From Arthrobacter cavernae (lineage in GTDB: Bacteria > Actinomycetota > Actinomycetes > Actinomycetales > Micrococcaceae), in NCBI RefSeq assembly GCF_017368795.1, contig NZ_JAFNLL010000010.1, forward strand, positions 41,169 to 105,168: DNA of 64,000 nt, in the 5' to 3' direction. The notes beneath the pieces are model-generated. The model made no database searches, was not told where the DNA came from, and worked only from the letters and a program-made list of their open reading frames with translations. The translations under genes and the position numbers were made by a program. This document shows positions 40,556 to 48,957 of the stretch, piece after piece. Positions within the stretch are counted from its first letter, which is position 1. Each line of letters begins with the position of its first letter.

Positions 40556-41095
40556 TCAGCCGCGGAGGCGGTCCAGTGTCGCCAGGAGGGAGTCGACGTC
40601 GGCCTGCCGCCCGGGCGCCGCCCCGCCTGACGCGCCCTCGAACATGGCGTTGAAATAGAGGCCGTCGCCCATGTAGCGCACGGCTTTGGCAAGCTCGGGT
40701 CCGACGTCGGCGGCCAGCACATCCAGCCATTGCTGCTGGATGCGGGCGAAGCGCCGGCGCGTTTCCTCGTGGGCCACTTCGGCAAGGCGTGTGGATGCCA
40801 CAAACACCCGGTCCAGGGGCGTATCGGCCCACAGCGAAGACTTGATGAAATAGGCGGCGGCACCCTCGGGTGCGGACTTCATGGCTTCTATATCCGCCTG
40901 CGCCAGCCGGTCCATGCGCTCGAGCAGCGAGCCGATCAGCGCTTCCTTGTTCGGAAAGTGGTACAGCAGGCCGCCCTTCGAGACGCCGGCCCGTTTGGCG
41001 ACGGCGTCGAGGGTGGCGGCGCGCTCCCCCACCTCGATCAGCAGGGCTTCAAAGGCATCCAGGACCGCGTCCCGGGCAACTGGTTTTCGTGGCAT
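40556..41095 (-). CDS. TetR-family repressor of divergent MFS pump
   Basis: 179 residues from the ATG at 41095 (MPRKPVARDAVLDAFEALL). N-terminal TetR helix-turn-helix TLDAVAKRAGVSKGGLLYHFPNKEALI (about 30-56, shown in part by the SKGGLLYHF signature) and an all-helical ligand domain with TetR_C-like features. Faces the MFS gene with 72 bp between starts; the palindrome at 41141-41156 in the pump promoter is the probable operator. Ligand unknown, likely a drug-like cation or similar compound exported by the pump. Confidence 0.9.
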   Translation of the reverse strand: MPRKPVARDAVLDAFEALLIEVGERAATLDAVAKRAGVSKGGLLYHFPNKEALIGSLLERMDRLAQADIEAMKSAPEGAAAYFIKSSLWADTPLDRVFVASTRLAEVAHEETRRRFARIQQQWLDVLAADVGPELAKAVRYMGDGLYFNAMFEGASGGAAPGRQADVDSLLATLDRLRG

Positions 41096-41131
41096 GGCTC
41101 CTATCATCCCCTAAGTTCATGCGGCATTCAT

Positions 41132-41160
41132 TTGAAACTATACCGTCCGGACGGTACAGT
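41132..41160 (+). promoter_or_regulatory. MFS pump promoter with palindromic TetR operator in the spacer
   Basis: TTGAAA (41132-41137), 17-bp spacer, TACAGT (41155-41160). The spacer holds the perfect 16-bp palindrome TACCGTCCGGACGGTA (41141-41156), placed to block polymerase. The ATG at 41168 is seven bases past the -10 box, so the mRNA is probably leaderless. Confidence 0.75.
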
Positions 41161-41167
41161 AATGAAC

Positions 41168-42709
41168 ATGCTCAACCCGACCACAACCCTGCACCGCCCC
41201 GCCACCTCCACTCCGCCCGCACCCTGGCGCGACTGGGCCGCCCTGGCCCTGCTGATGGTCCCGGTGCTCCTGGTGGCGGTGGACAACACCGCACTGACGT
41301 TCGCCTTGCCGGAAATCGCCCGCTCGCTGGACGTGGGCGGCATGCAGCTGCTGTGGATCGTGGACGCCTACCCGCTGGTGCTGGCGGCCCTGTTGGTCTC
41401 CATGGGAAACCTGGGCGACAGGATCGGCCGGCGGCGGCTGCTGCTGATCGGCAGCACGGGCTTCGCCGTGGTGTCGGCCGTGGCGGCGTTCGCGCCGTCG
41501 GCGGAGTGGCTCATTGCCGGACGCGCTGCGCTGGGCATCTTCGGCGCCATGCTGATGCCGTCCACGCTGTCCCTGATCCGCAACATCTTCGCCGAGCCGA
41601 ACCGGCGCCGGCTGGCGATCGCCATCTGGGCCGCCGGGTTCTCCGGCGGTGCCGCCCTGGGTCCGATCTTCGGCGGCTGGCTCGTGGAACACTTCTGGTG
41701 GGGTGCCGTGTTCCTGGTGGCGGCGTTCCTGTTGCTGCCGTTGCTGGCTCTGGGCACTTTCCTGATCCCGGAGTCCAGGGATGCCAACCCCGGCCGCGTT
41801 GATGTGCCGAGCATCCTGCTGTCCATGCTGGCCATGGCGCCGCTCGTCTACGGCATCAAGGAATTCGCCTCGCACGGCCTGGTCCCCCAGGCCGCGGCGT
41901 TCGCGAGCCTCGGCCTGTTCATGGGAGTCCTCTTTGTGCGCCGGCAGCGGCGCCTGGACTCCCCCATGCTGGACGTCCGGCTCTTCGGCAACAGGGTGTT
42001 CAGCACCGCGATCGTGGCCAACGTCCTGTCCCTGTTCTCCATGACGGGCTTCATCTACTTCTTCGCGCAGCACCTGCAGTTGGTGGAGGGGCAGTCCCCC
42101 ATGGAAGCCGGCATCGCCATGATCCCGGCCCTCCTGGCCACCGTGGTGGCGGGCCTGCTGGTGGTGCCCTTGGTCAGGAAGGTCCGCCCGGGCCTGGTGG
42201 TGGCGGGCGGACTGGCCCTCAGCGCCGCCGGCTATGCCGTGGCGGCACTGGGCGATCACGGCCAGGGCCCGGTGTTCCTGCTGTCCGCGCTCCTGCTGAT
42301 TGCCCTGGGCGTGGGCTCGGCGGAGACCATCTCCAACGACCTGATCCTGGGCGCCGTCCCGGCGGACAAGGCGGGCGCCGCGTCCGCGATTTCGGAGACC
42401 GGCTACGAGCTGGGATCGCTCCTGGGGACCGCGGTACTGGGTTCGATCCTGACCGCGTCCTACCAGCACAATCTGTTGCTGCCCGAGGGGCTCGCTGGGA
42501 CCAGTGCCGGGCAGGCCGGGGAAACCCTGGCCGGCGCGGTGGAGACTGCCGCCGCCCTGCCCGCTCCATTGGCGGAGGCCCTGACCGCCGCGGCGCGGAC
42601 CGCCTTTGAATCGGGTGTCCACGTGACCGCGGCGATCGGGCTGGTACTGATGGCCGGCGCGGCGGTGCTTGCCGCCGTCGTGCTCCGGCAGGTGCCGACC
42701 GCGAAGTAG
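41168..42709 (+). CDS. DHA2-family MFS drug efflux transporter
   Basis: 513 residues with 14 predicted membrane helices. Motif C-like VALDNTALTFALPEIARSL opening in the order typical of SmvA/QacA proteins (VAVDNTALTFALPEIA), motif A GNLGDRIGRRRLLLIGS after helix 2, and WAAGFSGGAALGPIFGGWL in helix 5. Proton-coupled antiporter for quaternary ammonium or other cationic compounds by family. I start at the second ATG because transcription from the strong promoter would begin there; an ATG two codons upstream lies within 2 bp of the -10 box. Repressed by the divergent TetR protein (inference). Confidence 0.92.
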   Translation: MLNPTTTLHRPATSTPPAPWRDWAALALLMVPVLLVAVDNTALTFALPEIARSLDVGGMQLLWIVDAYPLVLAALLVSMGNLGDRIGRRRLLLIGSTGFAVVSAVAAFAPSAEWLIAGRAALGIFGAMLMPSTLSLIRNIFAEPNRRRLAIAIWAAGFSGGAALGPIFGGWLVEHFWWGAVFLVAAFLLLPLLALGTFLIPESRDANPGRVDVPSILLSMLAMAPLVYGIKEFASHGLVPQAAAFASLGLFMGVLFVRRQRRLDSPMLDVRLFGNRVFSTAIVANVLSLFSMTGFIYFFAQHLQLVEGQSPMEAGIAMIPALLATVVAGLLVVPLVRKVRPGLVVAGGLALSAAGYAVAALGDHGQGPVFLLSALLLIALGVGSAETISNDLILGAVPADKAGAASAISETGYELGSLLGTAVLGSILTASYQHNLLLPEGLAGTSAGQAGETLAGAVETAAALPAPLAEALTAAARTAFESGVHVTAAIGLVLMAGAAVLAAVVLRQVPTAK

Positions 42710-42736
42710 CCGCCCAGCTGCCTTCGGGCGGAAGTC

Positions 42737-43426
42737 CTACCTGGCGGCGTCCGCGAGCAGTTGCCGGAACTGTTCCTTAGTGTCGAGGGTGAGCCTTTCC
42801 CCGTTGAGGAAGAACGTCGGGGTGCCCTTCACGCCCAAAGCGATGCCGTCTGCGACGTCTCTATCGATCCGTTCCTTGGTCTTGCCGTCGGCCACGGCAG
42901 CGTCATAGGCGGCCAGGTCCAGGCCGAGTTCCTGGGCGAAGGTCCTGAACAAGGGCGCCTGGGAATCCTGCCTCTCGCCCCACTCCGGCTGCGTCTCGAA
43001 CATCTTGGCGTACATCTGTTCGTATTTGCCCTGCTGGGCGGCGGCTTCCACGGCCAGGGCGGAGGTGACCGAGTTTCGATGCCCTGGAAGCGGGAAGTAG
43101 CGGTTGACGAAGGTGATCCTGTCTCCGAATTCCTTCTTCAGCTCCTCGACCAGGGGCTGCGCTGCCCGGCAGGCTTCGCATTCGAAGTCCAGGAACTCGA
43201 CCAGCTGGGCCTTTTCGGTGGCCGGTGAGGTGACTCGGTGGCTGTCTCCCCGGACCAGCTGCGCTTCCGCGGCGGGCGTCGGGGCTGTCGGGGCGGACTT
43301 GCCGCCGGCGAACACGGCGTACCAGATCGCGCCGAGACCGACCAGGACTGCCAGCAGTACCCAGATGACGATGCGGGCTCTTTTGGCGGCGTCCATGGAT
43401 GCTGGCGGGGTCTTGGTTTGTGTCAT
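42737..43426 (-). CDS. Membrane-anchored DsbA-like thiol-disulfide protein in CDF operon
   Basis: 229 residues. One membrane helix (about 19-40), then a thioredoxin_4/DsbA fold outside the membrane with active site Cys83-Glu-Ala-Cys86 (DFECEACRAA) and cis-proline in KGTPTFFLNGE (about 201). Predicted to oxidise or hold thiols at the outer membrane face. Its ATG shares a base with the stop of the thioredoxin-like gene upstream, the last of four tightly coupled genes after the CmtR-like sensor. Thioredoxin-fold proteins next to metal exporters suggest handling of soft-metal-thiol complexes (inference). Confidence 0.9.
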   Translation of the reverse strand: MTQTKTPPASMDAAKRARIVIWVLLAVLVGLGAIWYAVFAGGKSAPTAPTPAAEAQLVRGDSHRVTSPATEKAQLVEFLDFECEACRAAQPLVEELKKEFGDRITFVNRYFPLPGHRNSVTSALAVEAAAQQGKYEQMYAKMFETQPEWGERQDSQAPLFRTFAQELGLDLAAYDAAVADGKTKERIDRDVADGIALGVKGTPTFFLNGERLTLDTKEQFRQLLADAAR

Positions 43427-43746
43427 CAGTGGTGAATGCTTTCTTGGTTGCGACGCACCGCGGCGCGCAAAGAGTCAACGGACGGCAGTCCCGCCATCCC
43501 GTGCTCCGTGGGGTACACGCGGCACGTCACCGCAGGCTCCGCGTTTGAGGGAAACACGTCTCGTCCTCCCGCGATGAACGATGGCGAGCCGTGGAAGCCC
43601 AGCTCCCGGGCTTCGTCCTCGGAGGTGACCTCGCGGACATTCACCTCGGCATCCCTGCCCTCCTCGGCCAGGACGCTGCGGTACAGCTCAAGGGCCGGGC
43701 CACTGTTGGGGCAGTCCGCAATGATGTGCAATTCATAGTTCGTCAT
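43426..43746 (-). CDS. Thioredoxin-like protein, metal-operon type
   Basis: 106 residues from the ATG at 43746. MTNYELHIIADCPNSGPALELYR puts a lone CPNS motif (Cys12) at the thioredoxin active-site position; GFHGSPSFI supplies the cis-proline loop and a second Cys (Cys75, AVTCRVYPT) is near the end. Small Trx-like proteins of this kind are often found with mercury or arsenic genes and are sometimes labelled alkylmercury-lyase-like. Function not established. Overlaps the CDF transporter stop by four bases and the DsbA-like start by one. Confidence 0.8.
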   Translation of the reverse strand: MTNYELHIIADCPNSGPALELYRSVLAEEGRDAEVNVREVTSEDEARELGFHGSPSFIAGGRDVFPSNAEPAVTCRVYPTEHGMAGLPSVDSLRAAVRRNQESIHH

Positions 43747-44522
43747 GGCTGGTAGTTCTTCCTTCCGAAGGCGACGGCTTGGGGGCGGGACTCGGATCCG
43801 CATTCGGCACAGCAGTCAGTGTCGGGGGCCTCTGCGGCAACAGCATCCTTCTCCGGCACCGGCCGGGCGACCGTGGCGTGCGGGACAGCGGCGTGCGGGA
43901 CAGTGCAGCAGACATCGCCGCGCCAGGCGTTGATGCCCTCGCGGACGGCGATGACGGCAATGACCAGGGCGGCGCCGGCGTCTGCCCACCACCAGCCCAG
44001 GGTGCTGTTCAGCACCAGTCCAGCGAGCAGGACCACGGAGAGGTAGGTGCACAGCAGGGTCTGCTTGGAATCGGCCACGGCCGTCCGGGAGCCGAGCCCA
44101 CGGCCGGCGCGGCGCTGCAGCCAGGACAGGACCGGCATGATCGCCAGGCTCAGCGCCGCGATCACAATGCCGGGCGTGGAGTGCTGTGCCTGGCCTCCGC
44201 CGGCCAGTGACCGGACGGCGTCAACGGCGACGAACGCCGCCAAGGCGAAGAAGGAGACGGCGATGATCCGCAGTGTCAGGTGTTCGCGCCGCTCGGGGTC
44301 CTTGGCGGAAAACTGCCACGACAGGGCGACGGCGGAGGCCACCTCGATCACCGAGTCCAGCCCGAAGCCGATCAGCGCAGACGAGTCCGCGACCCCGCCG
44401 GCCCAGAGCGCCACGACGGCTTCGATGACGTTGTAGGTGATTGTGGCGGCCGCGAAGAAGCGGATACGGCGGCTCAGGACGGCGCGGCGGGCCAGGCTGG
44501 GTGCAAGGTGCAGCGCGGTCAT
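43743..44522 (-). CDS. Cation diffusion facilitator family transporter with Cys-rich tail
   Basis: 259 residues from the ATG at 44522, which overlaps the regulator stop as ATGA. Five to six membrane helices with LIGFGLDSVIEVASAVALSWQF and WWWADAGAALVIAVIAVREGINAW, where the Asp residues (GLDSVIE, ADAGAA) match the metal site of CDF proteins. It lacks the cytoplasmic CDF dimer domain and ends with a Cys-rich segment, DTDCCAECGSES. With a Cd/Pb-type CmtR sensor upstream it probably exports a soft divalent metal such as cadmium, lead or zinc (inference). Confidence 0.85.
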   Translation of the reverse strand: MTALHLAPSLARRAVLSRRIRFFAAATITYNVIEAVVALWAGGVADSSALIGFGLDSVIEVASAVALSWQFSAKDPERREHLTLRIIAVSFFALAAFVAVDAVRSLAGGGQAQHSTPGIVIAALSLAIMPVLSWLQRRAGRGLGSRTAVADSKQTLLCTYLSVVLLAGLVLNSTLGWWWADAGAALVIAVIAVREGINAWRGDVCCTVPHAAVPHATVARPVPEKDAVAAEAPDTDCCAECGSESRPQAVAFGRKNYQP

Positions 44523-44845
44523 GCCAAGCACTCGCCATCCGGGGCGCAGCAGGCAGGGTCCACGGCCAGCACGACGCCGATCAGGTCCGTGATCGCATGG
44601 CCCAGCCGGGCGTCGGCGAGCTCGTAGCGGCTCCGCCGGCCGTCCGGAACAGCCACCACCAGCCCGCAGCCGCGAAGGCACGTCAAATGGTTGGACATGC
44701 TCTGCCGCGACACCCCGAGGGAGTCGGCCAGGTCCGAGGGGTAGCAAGGTTCGGTAGCCAGTGCCAGCAGGATCCGGGCCCTGGTCGGATCAGAGACCGC
44801 ATAGCCGAACCGCGCCAGTACCGGGGCGTGCGTGAGGGTTTCCAT
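44519..44845 (-). CDS. cmtR: ArsR-family metal sensor, CmtR type
   Basis: 108 residues. Winged helix with SDPTRARILLALA and SRQSMSNHLTCLRGCGLVVA; Cys56 and Cys60 (LTCLRGC) align with Cys57 and Cys61 of mycobacterial CmtR, and the C-terminal Cys99-Cys100/Cys106 tail supplies the third ligand equivalent to Cys102. CmtR binds Cd(II) or Pb(II) through three cysteines and releases DNA. It heads the operon with the CDF transporter, thioredoxin-like and DsbA-like genes, which it should repress until metal appears. Confidence 0.9.
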   Translation of the reverse strand: METLTHAPVLARFGYAVSDPTRARILLALATEPCYPSDLADSLGVSRQSMSNHLTCLRGCGLVVAVPDGRRSRYELADARLGHAITDLIGVVLAVDPACCAPDGECLA

Positions 44846-44929
44846 GCCTCCACGTTACATCGATACGTGTATTCACGCAATTATGTATAGTAAAGCGTTC
44901 ATGCCTCACGCGTCCCGCCCGGGCAGGTC

Positions 44930-45619
44930 CTATACCCGCCCGGCAGCTGCGCGCGGCGCGCCGGATTCGACAGGCAGCCGGGCCGCCGCCCACTCGGGAT
45001 ACCCTTCCTCCAGCCTTGCGGCAGGCATCCCAAGCTGGCGCAGCATCCGGACCGCCTCGTCGGCAAATACGCAGTATTGGCCGCGGCAGTAGGCGACGAT
45101 GGTGCGGCCGTGCGGCAGGTCCTTCAGCCTCCCCGCCAGATCTCTGATAGGAACCGAGACCGCACCCGGGATGTGGCCGGAGCGGAATTCGGGCTCAGGC
45201 CGGACATCGAGAACCACGACATCACCGGCGGCCATACGCTTGCTCAGCTCAGCCCGGGTCAAGGTGTCCATGGCCGCCCTGTCTCCGAAGTAGCTTGCTG
45301 CGAGTTCGTCAAGTTCTGCGACATGCTCGGAAGCGACCTGGCGGACCGCCACCCAGAGCCGCTCGACCGCGGGGCCGCTGAGACGGTAGTAGATCCGCGT
45401 TCCTTCGCGACGGGTGCACACCATGCCTGCCCGCAGGAGTTGCTGAAGATGCTGTGAGGTGTTGGCGATGCCCTGTCCAATTTCCCCGGCGATTTCGTCC
45501 ACGGCGCGCTCACCCTGGGCCAGGACATCCACTATCTCTGCGCGCCGACCACTGCCAAGGACCTTTGCCACGGAGGCGAATGCGTCAAACAGCCTGTCCT
45601 TTGCCAGCCTGTCACCCAT
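44930..45619 (-). CDS. ArsR-family regulator fused to a rhodanese domain
   Basis: 229 residues from the ATG at 45619. Residues about 10-85 are an ArsR winged helix (GSGRRAEIVDVLAQGERAVDEIA, NTSQHLQQLLRAGMV); residues 115-215 are a rhodanese domain with DVRPEPEFRSGHIPGA and active-site loop Cys178-RGQY-Cys183. Such fusions could sense persulfide or arsenic chemistry through the rhodanese cysteine; there are no CxC metal ligands in the helix-turn-helix. Divergent from the ArsM-like methyltransferase, with two inverted repeats sharing TCAAGT/ACTTGA half sites between them as likely operators. Confidence 0.9.
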   Translation of the reverse strand: MGDRLAKDRLFDAFASVAKVLGSGRRAEIVDVLAQGERAVDEIAGEIGQGIANTSQHLQQLLRAGMVCTRREGTRIYYRLSGPAVERLWVAVRQVASEHVAELDELAASYFGDRAAMDTLTRAELSKRMAAGDVVVLDVRPEPEFRSGHIPGAVSVPIRDLAGRLKDLPHGRTIVAYCRGQYCVFADEAVRMLRQLGMPAARLEEGYPEWAAARLPVESGAPRAAAGRV

Positions 45620-45643
45620 GCCCGATCCCCTCCGCAAACATAT

Positions 45644-45659
45644 TCAAGTAAGTACTTGA
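45644..45659. promoter_or_regulatory. Operator-like inverted repeat 1
   Basis: TCAAGTA-AG-TACTTGA, 24 bp before the ArsR-rhodanese start. It shares the TCAAGT half site with the repeat at 45681-45706. TTGACA at 45656-45661 is a candidate -35 for the rightward genes. Confidence 0.65.
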
Positions 45660-45680
45660 CAAGATATACCCATCAGGTGT

Positions 45681-45706
45681 GGTATTCAAGTATTCACTTG
45701 AATACC
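45681..45706. promoter_or_regulatory. Operator-like inverted repeat 2
   Basis: Perfect 11-bp arms GGTATTCAAGT and ACTTGAATACC around ATTC. On the minus strand TTGAAT within it, 17 bases, and TATCTT form a promoter for the ArsR-rhodanese gene, so a bound regulator would be self-repressing. Confidence 0.7.
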
Positions 45707-45756
45707 ACCGAGTCCGCGCCACGGCCCCGAACAACCCGGAAAAGAGGCGAATTGCG

Positions 45757-45831
45757 ATGGACTCCACAGCGACCATCCGCGACTGCCTGGCCAACCCAGT
45801 CCCGGTCGAAACCACCCTCGAAATCGTATGA
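45757..45831 (+). CDS. Possible 24-residue peptide upstream of methyltransferase
   Basis: ATG with GAGGCG upstream opens MDSTATIRDCLANPVPVETT and four more residues to a TGA, 15 bases before the methyltransferase ATG. Could be a leader peptide, a translated small protein or the remnant of a lost gene. Nothing is recognised in it. Confidence 0.3.
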   Translation: MDSTATIRDCLANPVPVETTLEIV

Positions 45832-45846
45832 AGCACAGGTAGAGCC

Positions 45847-46623
45847 ATGGACCTGGGAGCAGCCGGAGTTGACCGCCTCGAGCTTGAGGACAAGGTCAAG
45901 CAGCTCTATCGGTCGGTGGCTCAACACCCCGCAGGTAAGTACCACTTCAAGATGGGACGCGGTCTTGCCGAGCAGTTGGGCTACCCGGCCCAACTCCTGG
46001 ACGCGATCCCGGCCGCCGCCGTCGAGTCCTTTGCGGGGGTGGGATACTTTTTCGACCTGGCGGACCTCAGGCCTGGGGAAAGAGTCCTGGACCTGGGCTC
46101 GGGTTCGGGGATGGACGTCTTCGCCGCCGCTCTTGACGTGGGCGGGAGCGGGCTCGTAGTGGGCCTTGACATGACCGAGGAGCAGCTGGAGAAGGCCGAA
46201 GACCTGCGAAAGAAAGGCGGCTTTCCCCAGGTCGCCTTTACGCACGGATACATCGAAGACCTCCCCTTCGAAGATGCCAGCTTCGACTGCATCATCTCCA
46301 ATGGGGCCATCAATCTGTCCCCGGACAAACCCGCCGTCTTCCGCGAGGCGGCGCGGGTGCTGCGCCCTGGAGGTCGCCTTGCGATTGCCGATATCGTCAC
46401 CGAAAGGCCGTTGACCCAACAGATCGTCTGCAACGTAGACCTCTGGGCAGCGTGCATCGGCGGCGCTGCCCAAGAGGACACGTATCAGGAATTGATCACC
46501 GGTAGCGGGTTCGCCCTTGAAACGCTCAGGAGGAACCCGTATGAATTCCTCTCGGACAGTGCCCGTGCTGCCACCACGAAGTACGGAGTCATGAGCCTTT
46601 CGATCCTGGCCCACGCGCGCTGA
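45847..46623 (+). CDS. ArsM-like SAM-dependent methyltransferase lacking a catalytic cysteine
   Basis: 258 residues. SAM-binding LDLGSGSGMD (81-90) and motif VGLDMTEEQLEKA follow the arsenite methyltransferase pattern, and the SNxxINLSPDKPAVFREAARVLRPGG stretch is the ArsM signature. However the catalytic Cys of SNCVINLSPD is Gly153 here (SNGAINLSPD), and no Cys is found at the N-terminal site; only Cys148, Cys195 and Cys203 remain (the last fits the WxxCxxGA site). Three-cysteine arsenite chemistry therefore looks broken, and the substrate may be different. Divergent from the ArsR-rhodanese regulator. Confidence 0.8.
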   Translation: MDLGAAGVDRLELEDKVKQLYRSVAQHPAGKYHFKMGRGLAEQLGYPAQLLDAIPAAAVESFAGVGYFFDLADLRPGERVLDLGSGSGMDVFAAALDVGGSGLVVGLDMTEEQLEKAEDLRKKGGFPQVAFTHGYIEDLPFEDASFDCIISNGAINLSPDKPAVFREAARVLRPGGRLAIADIVTERPLTQQIVCNVDLWAACIGGAAQEDTYQELITGSGFALETLRRNPYEFLSDSARAATTKYGVMSLSILAHAR

Positions 46624-46759
46624 CGGCCTTCCATAGCGGCATCGCCCCGGCGGCTGCCAGTGCGACGCACAGTACCAGTGCACCCAAGCCAAGAGGCAGT
46701 CCTGCGAGGGTTGCGATGCCGCCGACCAGCTGGGGCCCTCCTGCGCTGAACTCCCACAT
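46589..46759 (-). pseudogene. Possible C-terminal remnant of an MFS transporter
   Basis: Minus strand from 46759 reads MWEFSAGGPQLVGGIATLAG then LPLGLGALVLCVALAAAGAM and a basic tail to a TGA at 46589, a hydrophobic pattern like the final helices of an MFS permease. It overlaps the methyltransferase 3' end, and no upstream part exists. Weakly supported; could be chance. Confidence 0.25.
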
Positions 46760-46894
46760 TTGGTCCGCGTGTGATGCACGGTCGATTGGTCGTTAAGGAT
46801 TCATCAAGATACGCACCGTCCAGGCGGCGAAGGCTCCCCCGGATGCTAGATTCGGTGGAGATCGTGGTGCCGTGCGTCCGGTGGAGGGGCAGCT

Positions 46895-48871
46895 ATGACA
46901 ACGATGAGCAGGCCACCGGCCGATCCGTCGGAGCTTCGTCCCAGCGCCGGGGCGCGGTTCAGGAGCTGGCTTCTCTTCGGCCTGCAGGACAGCAAGGGCA
47001 CGCATCAGGGTCCTGGCGGCCTGACCGACGTCCACGCGAGAAAGCATTCCTGGTGGCAGGTGATGTGCCTGACTGGTGTCGACTACTTCTCCACGCTGGG
47101 CTACCAGCCGGCCATCGCCGCGCTTGCCGCCGGGGTGATCTCCCCGCTGGCAACCCTGGTGCTGGTCGCCGTCACCTTGCTGGGCGCCTTGCCCGTCTAT
47201 CGCAGGGTGGCCGGCGAAAGCCACCGTGGCGAGGGGTCCATCGCGATGCTCGAGCGTTTGCTGCCTCGTTGGGGCGGCAAACTCATCGTGCTGGTCCTGC
47301 TGGGCTTCGCCGCAACGGACTTCATGATCACCATGACCCTTTCCGCTGCGGACGCCACGGCACACGTGATCCAGAATCCCTTGGTCCCCGGCTGGCTCCA
47401 AGGCCAAAACGTGCTCGTGACGCTGTTCCTTTTGGCCCTGCTTGCTGCCGTGTTCCTCCGTGGTTTCAAGGAAGCCATCGGCGTCGCCGTCGTCCTGGTG
47501 GCGCTCTACCTCAGCCTGAACGTCGTGGTGGTGGCCGTGTCCATCTTCGAAGCGATGACCCACCCGGTCGCCGTCAGTGACTGGTGGCTGGCACTGACGA
47601 CGTCCCACGGGAACCCGCTTCTCGCTGTCGGCATCGCACTGCTAGTGTTCCCCAAACTGGCCTTGGGCCTGTCAGGCTTCGAAACCGGCGTGGCGGTCAT
47701 GCCCCAGGTCCGAAGCAGGGCCGGTGACACCGATGAGCGGCCAGTGGGCCGCATCCAGGGGACCCGGCGGTTGCTGACGACCGCGGCAATCATCATGAGC
47801 AGCTTCCTGATCACCACCAGCTTCACAACTGTTGTCCTCATCCCCGAACACGAATTCCAACCTGGAGGGCAGGCCAACGGCCGAGCGCTGGCGTTCATCG
47901 CCCATGAGTATCTCGGCGTCGGCTTCGGCACGGTGTACGACGTCAGCACGATCGCGATCCTCTGGTTCGCCGGCGCGTCCGCCATGGCGGGGCTGCTGAA
48001 TCTTGTTCCGCGGTACCTGCCCCGGTACGGCATGGCGCCGGAATGGGCGAAGGCGGTCCGGCCACTCGTGCTCGTCTTCACGATGGTGGGCTTCCTGATC
48101 ACGTATATTTTCGATGCCGACGTCGATGCCCAAGGTGGCGCTTATGCCACCGGCGTGTTGGTGTTGATGATGTCGGCAGCGGTGGCTGTGACCCTGTCTG
48201 CCCGGCGACAGAAACAGCGAAAACGCACCGTTGGCTTCGGAATCATTGCCGTGGTGTTCATCTACACCACCATCGCCAACATCTTCGAACGGCCCGAAGG
48301 AATCCGGATCGCCGCGGTCTTCATCCTGGGCATCATTGTGGTCTCCTTGCTTTCCCGCATCCGGCGCTCCTTCGAGCTGCACGCTACCCACGTTCACCTC
48401 GACCGGGAGGCGTTGGAGTTCATGTCCGGCGAGTGGGAAGGGCCGATCAGGATCATCGCCCACGAGCCCCTCCGGATGACCGCCCAGGCATACAGGGACA
48501 AGCTCAATTCCGCCATAGAGGTCAGCCACCTGCCCGTGGCCGAGGAGCCGCTCTTCCTCGAGGTGATCGTGGATGACTCCTCTGACTTCGAGACGGAGCT
48601 GGCCGTCCATGGAATCACCCGGCACGGCTACCGGATCCTGGAAGTCCACGGACCTGTTGTGCCGAACACCATTGCCTCGGTCCTCCTGCACATCCGCGAC
48701 GTAACCGGAATGATGCCCCACATCTACTTCCGCTGGACCGAAGGAAATCCAGTCATCAATCTCCTGAAGTTCCTCTTCCTGGGCGAAGGAGAGATCGCGC
48801 CGGTCACCCGGGAAGTCCTCCGCGAAGCTGAACCGGACGTCACCAGGCGCCCATGGGTCCACGTCGGCTGA
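46895..48871 (+). CDS. APC-superfamily permease with large C-terminal cytosolic domain
   Basis: 658 residues, GGAGGGG nine bases upstream of the ATG. N-terminal cytosolic segment, then [19 protein letters not shown] in helix 1 and about 12 helices to residue 490 in APC fashion. Residues 490-650 are soluble ([20 protein letters not shown]...), ending in PWVHVG. Members of this long APC group are annotated as amino-acid permeases; the substrate is not known and potassium transport as in KimA is possible but not supported by direct motifs. Lies between the methyltransferase and the arsenic genes with no operon link. Confidence 0.75.
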   Translation: MTTMSRPPADPSELRPSAGARFRSWLLFGLQDSKGTHQGPGGLTDVHARKHSWWQVMCLTGVDYFSTLGYQPAIAALAAGVISPLATLVLVAVTLLGALPVYRRVAGESHRGEGSIAMLERLLPRWGGKLIVLVLLGFAATDFMITMTLSAADATAHVIQNPLVPGWLQGQNVLVTLFLLALLAAVFLRGFKEAIGVAVVLVALYLSLNVVVVAVSIFEAMTHPVAVSDWWLALTTSHGNPLLAVGIALLVFPKLALGLSGFETGVAVMPQVRSRAGDTDERPVGRIQGTRRLLTTAAIIMSSFLITTSFTTVVLIPEHEFQPGGQANGRALAFIAHEYLGVGFGTVYDVSTIAILWFAGASAMAGLLNLVPRYLPRYGMAPEWAKAVRPLVLVFTMVGFLITYIFDADVDAQGGAYATGVLVLMMSAAVAVTLSARRQKQRKRTVGFGIIAVVFIYTTIANIFERPEGIRIAAVFILGIIVVSLLSRIRRSFELHATHVHLDREALEFMSGEWEGPIRIIAHEPLRMTAQAYRDKLNSAIEVSHLPVAEEPLFLEVIVDDSSDFETELAVHGITRHGYRILEVHGPVVPNTIASVLLHIRDVTGMMPHIYFRWTEGNPVINLLKFLFLGEGEIAPVTREVLREAEPDVTRRPWVHVG

Positions 48872-48957
48872 ACGGCGGCCCTGACAACGGACAAGGAAGC
48901 CGGCGGGGACCCACCAGGAATTGGAATCCCACCATCGAGGCGGGGTGGAGGAAGGCT

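Noticed and set aside
46895..48871. KimA-type potassium transporter controlled by c-di-AMP
   Set aside because: APC fold and size are similar, but no ydaO leader precedes it and no specific KimA motif is evident.
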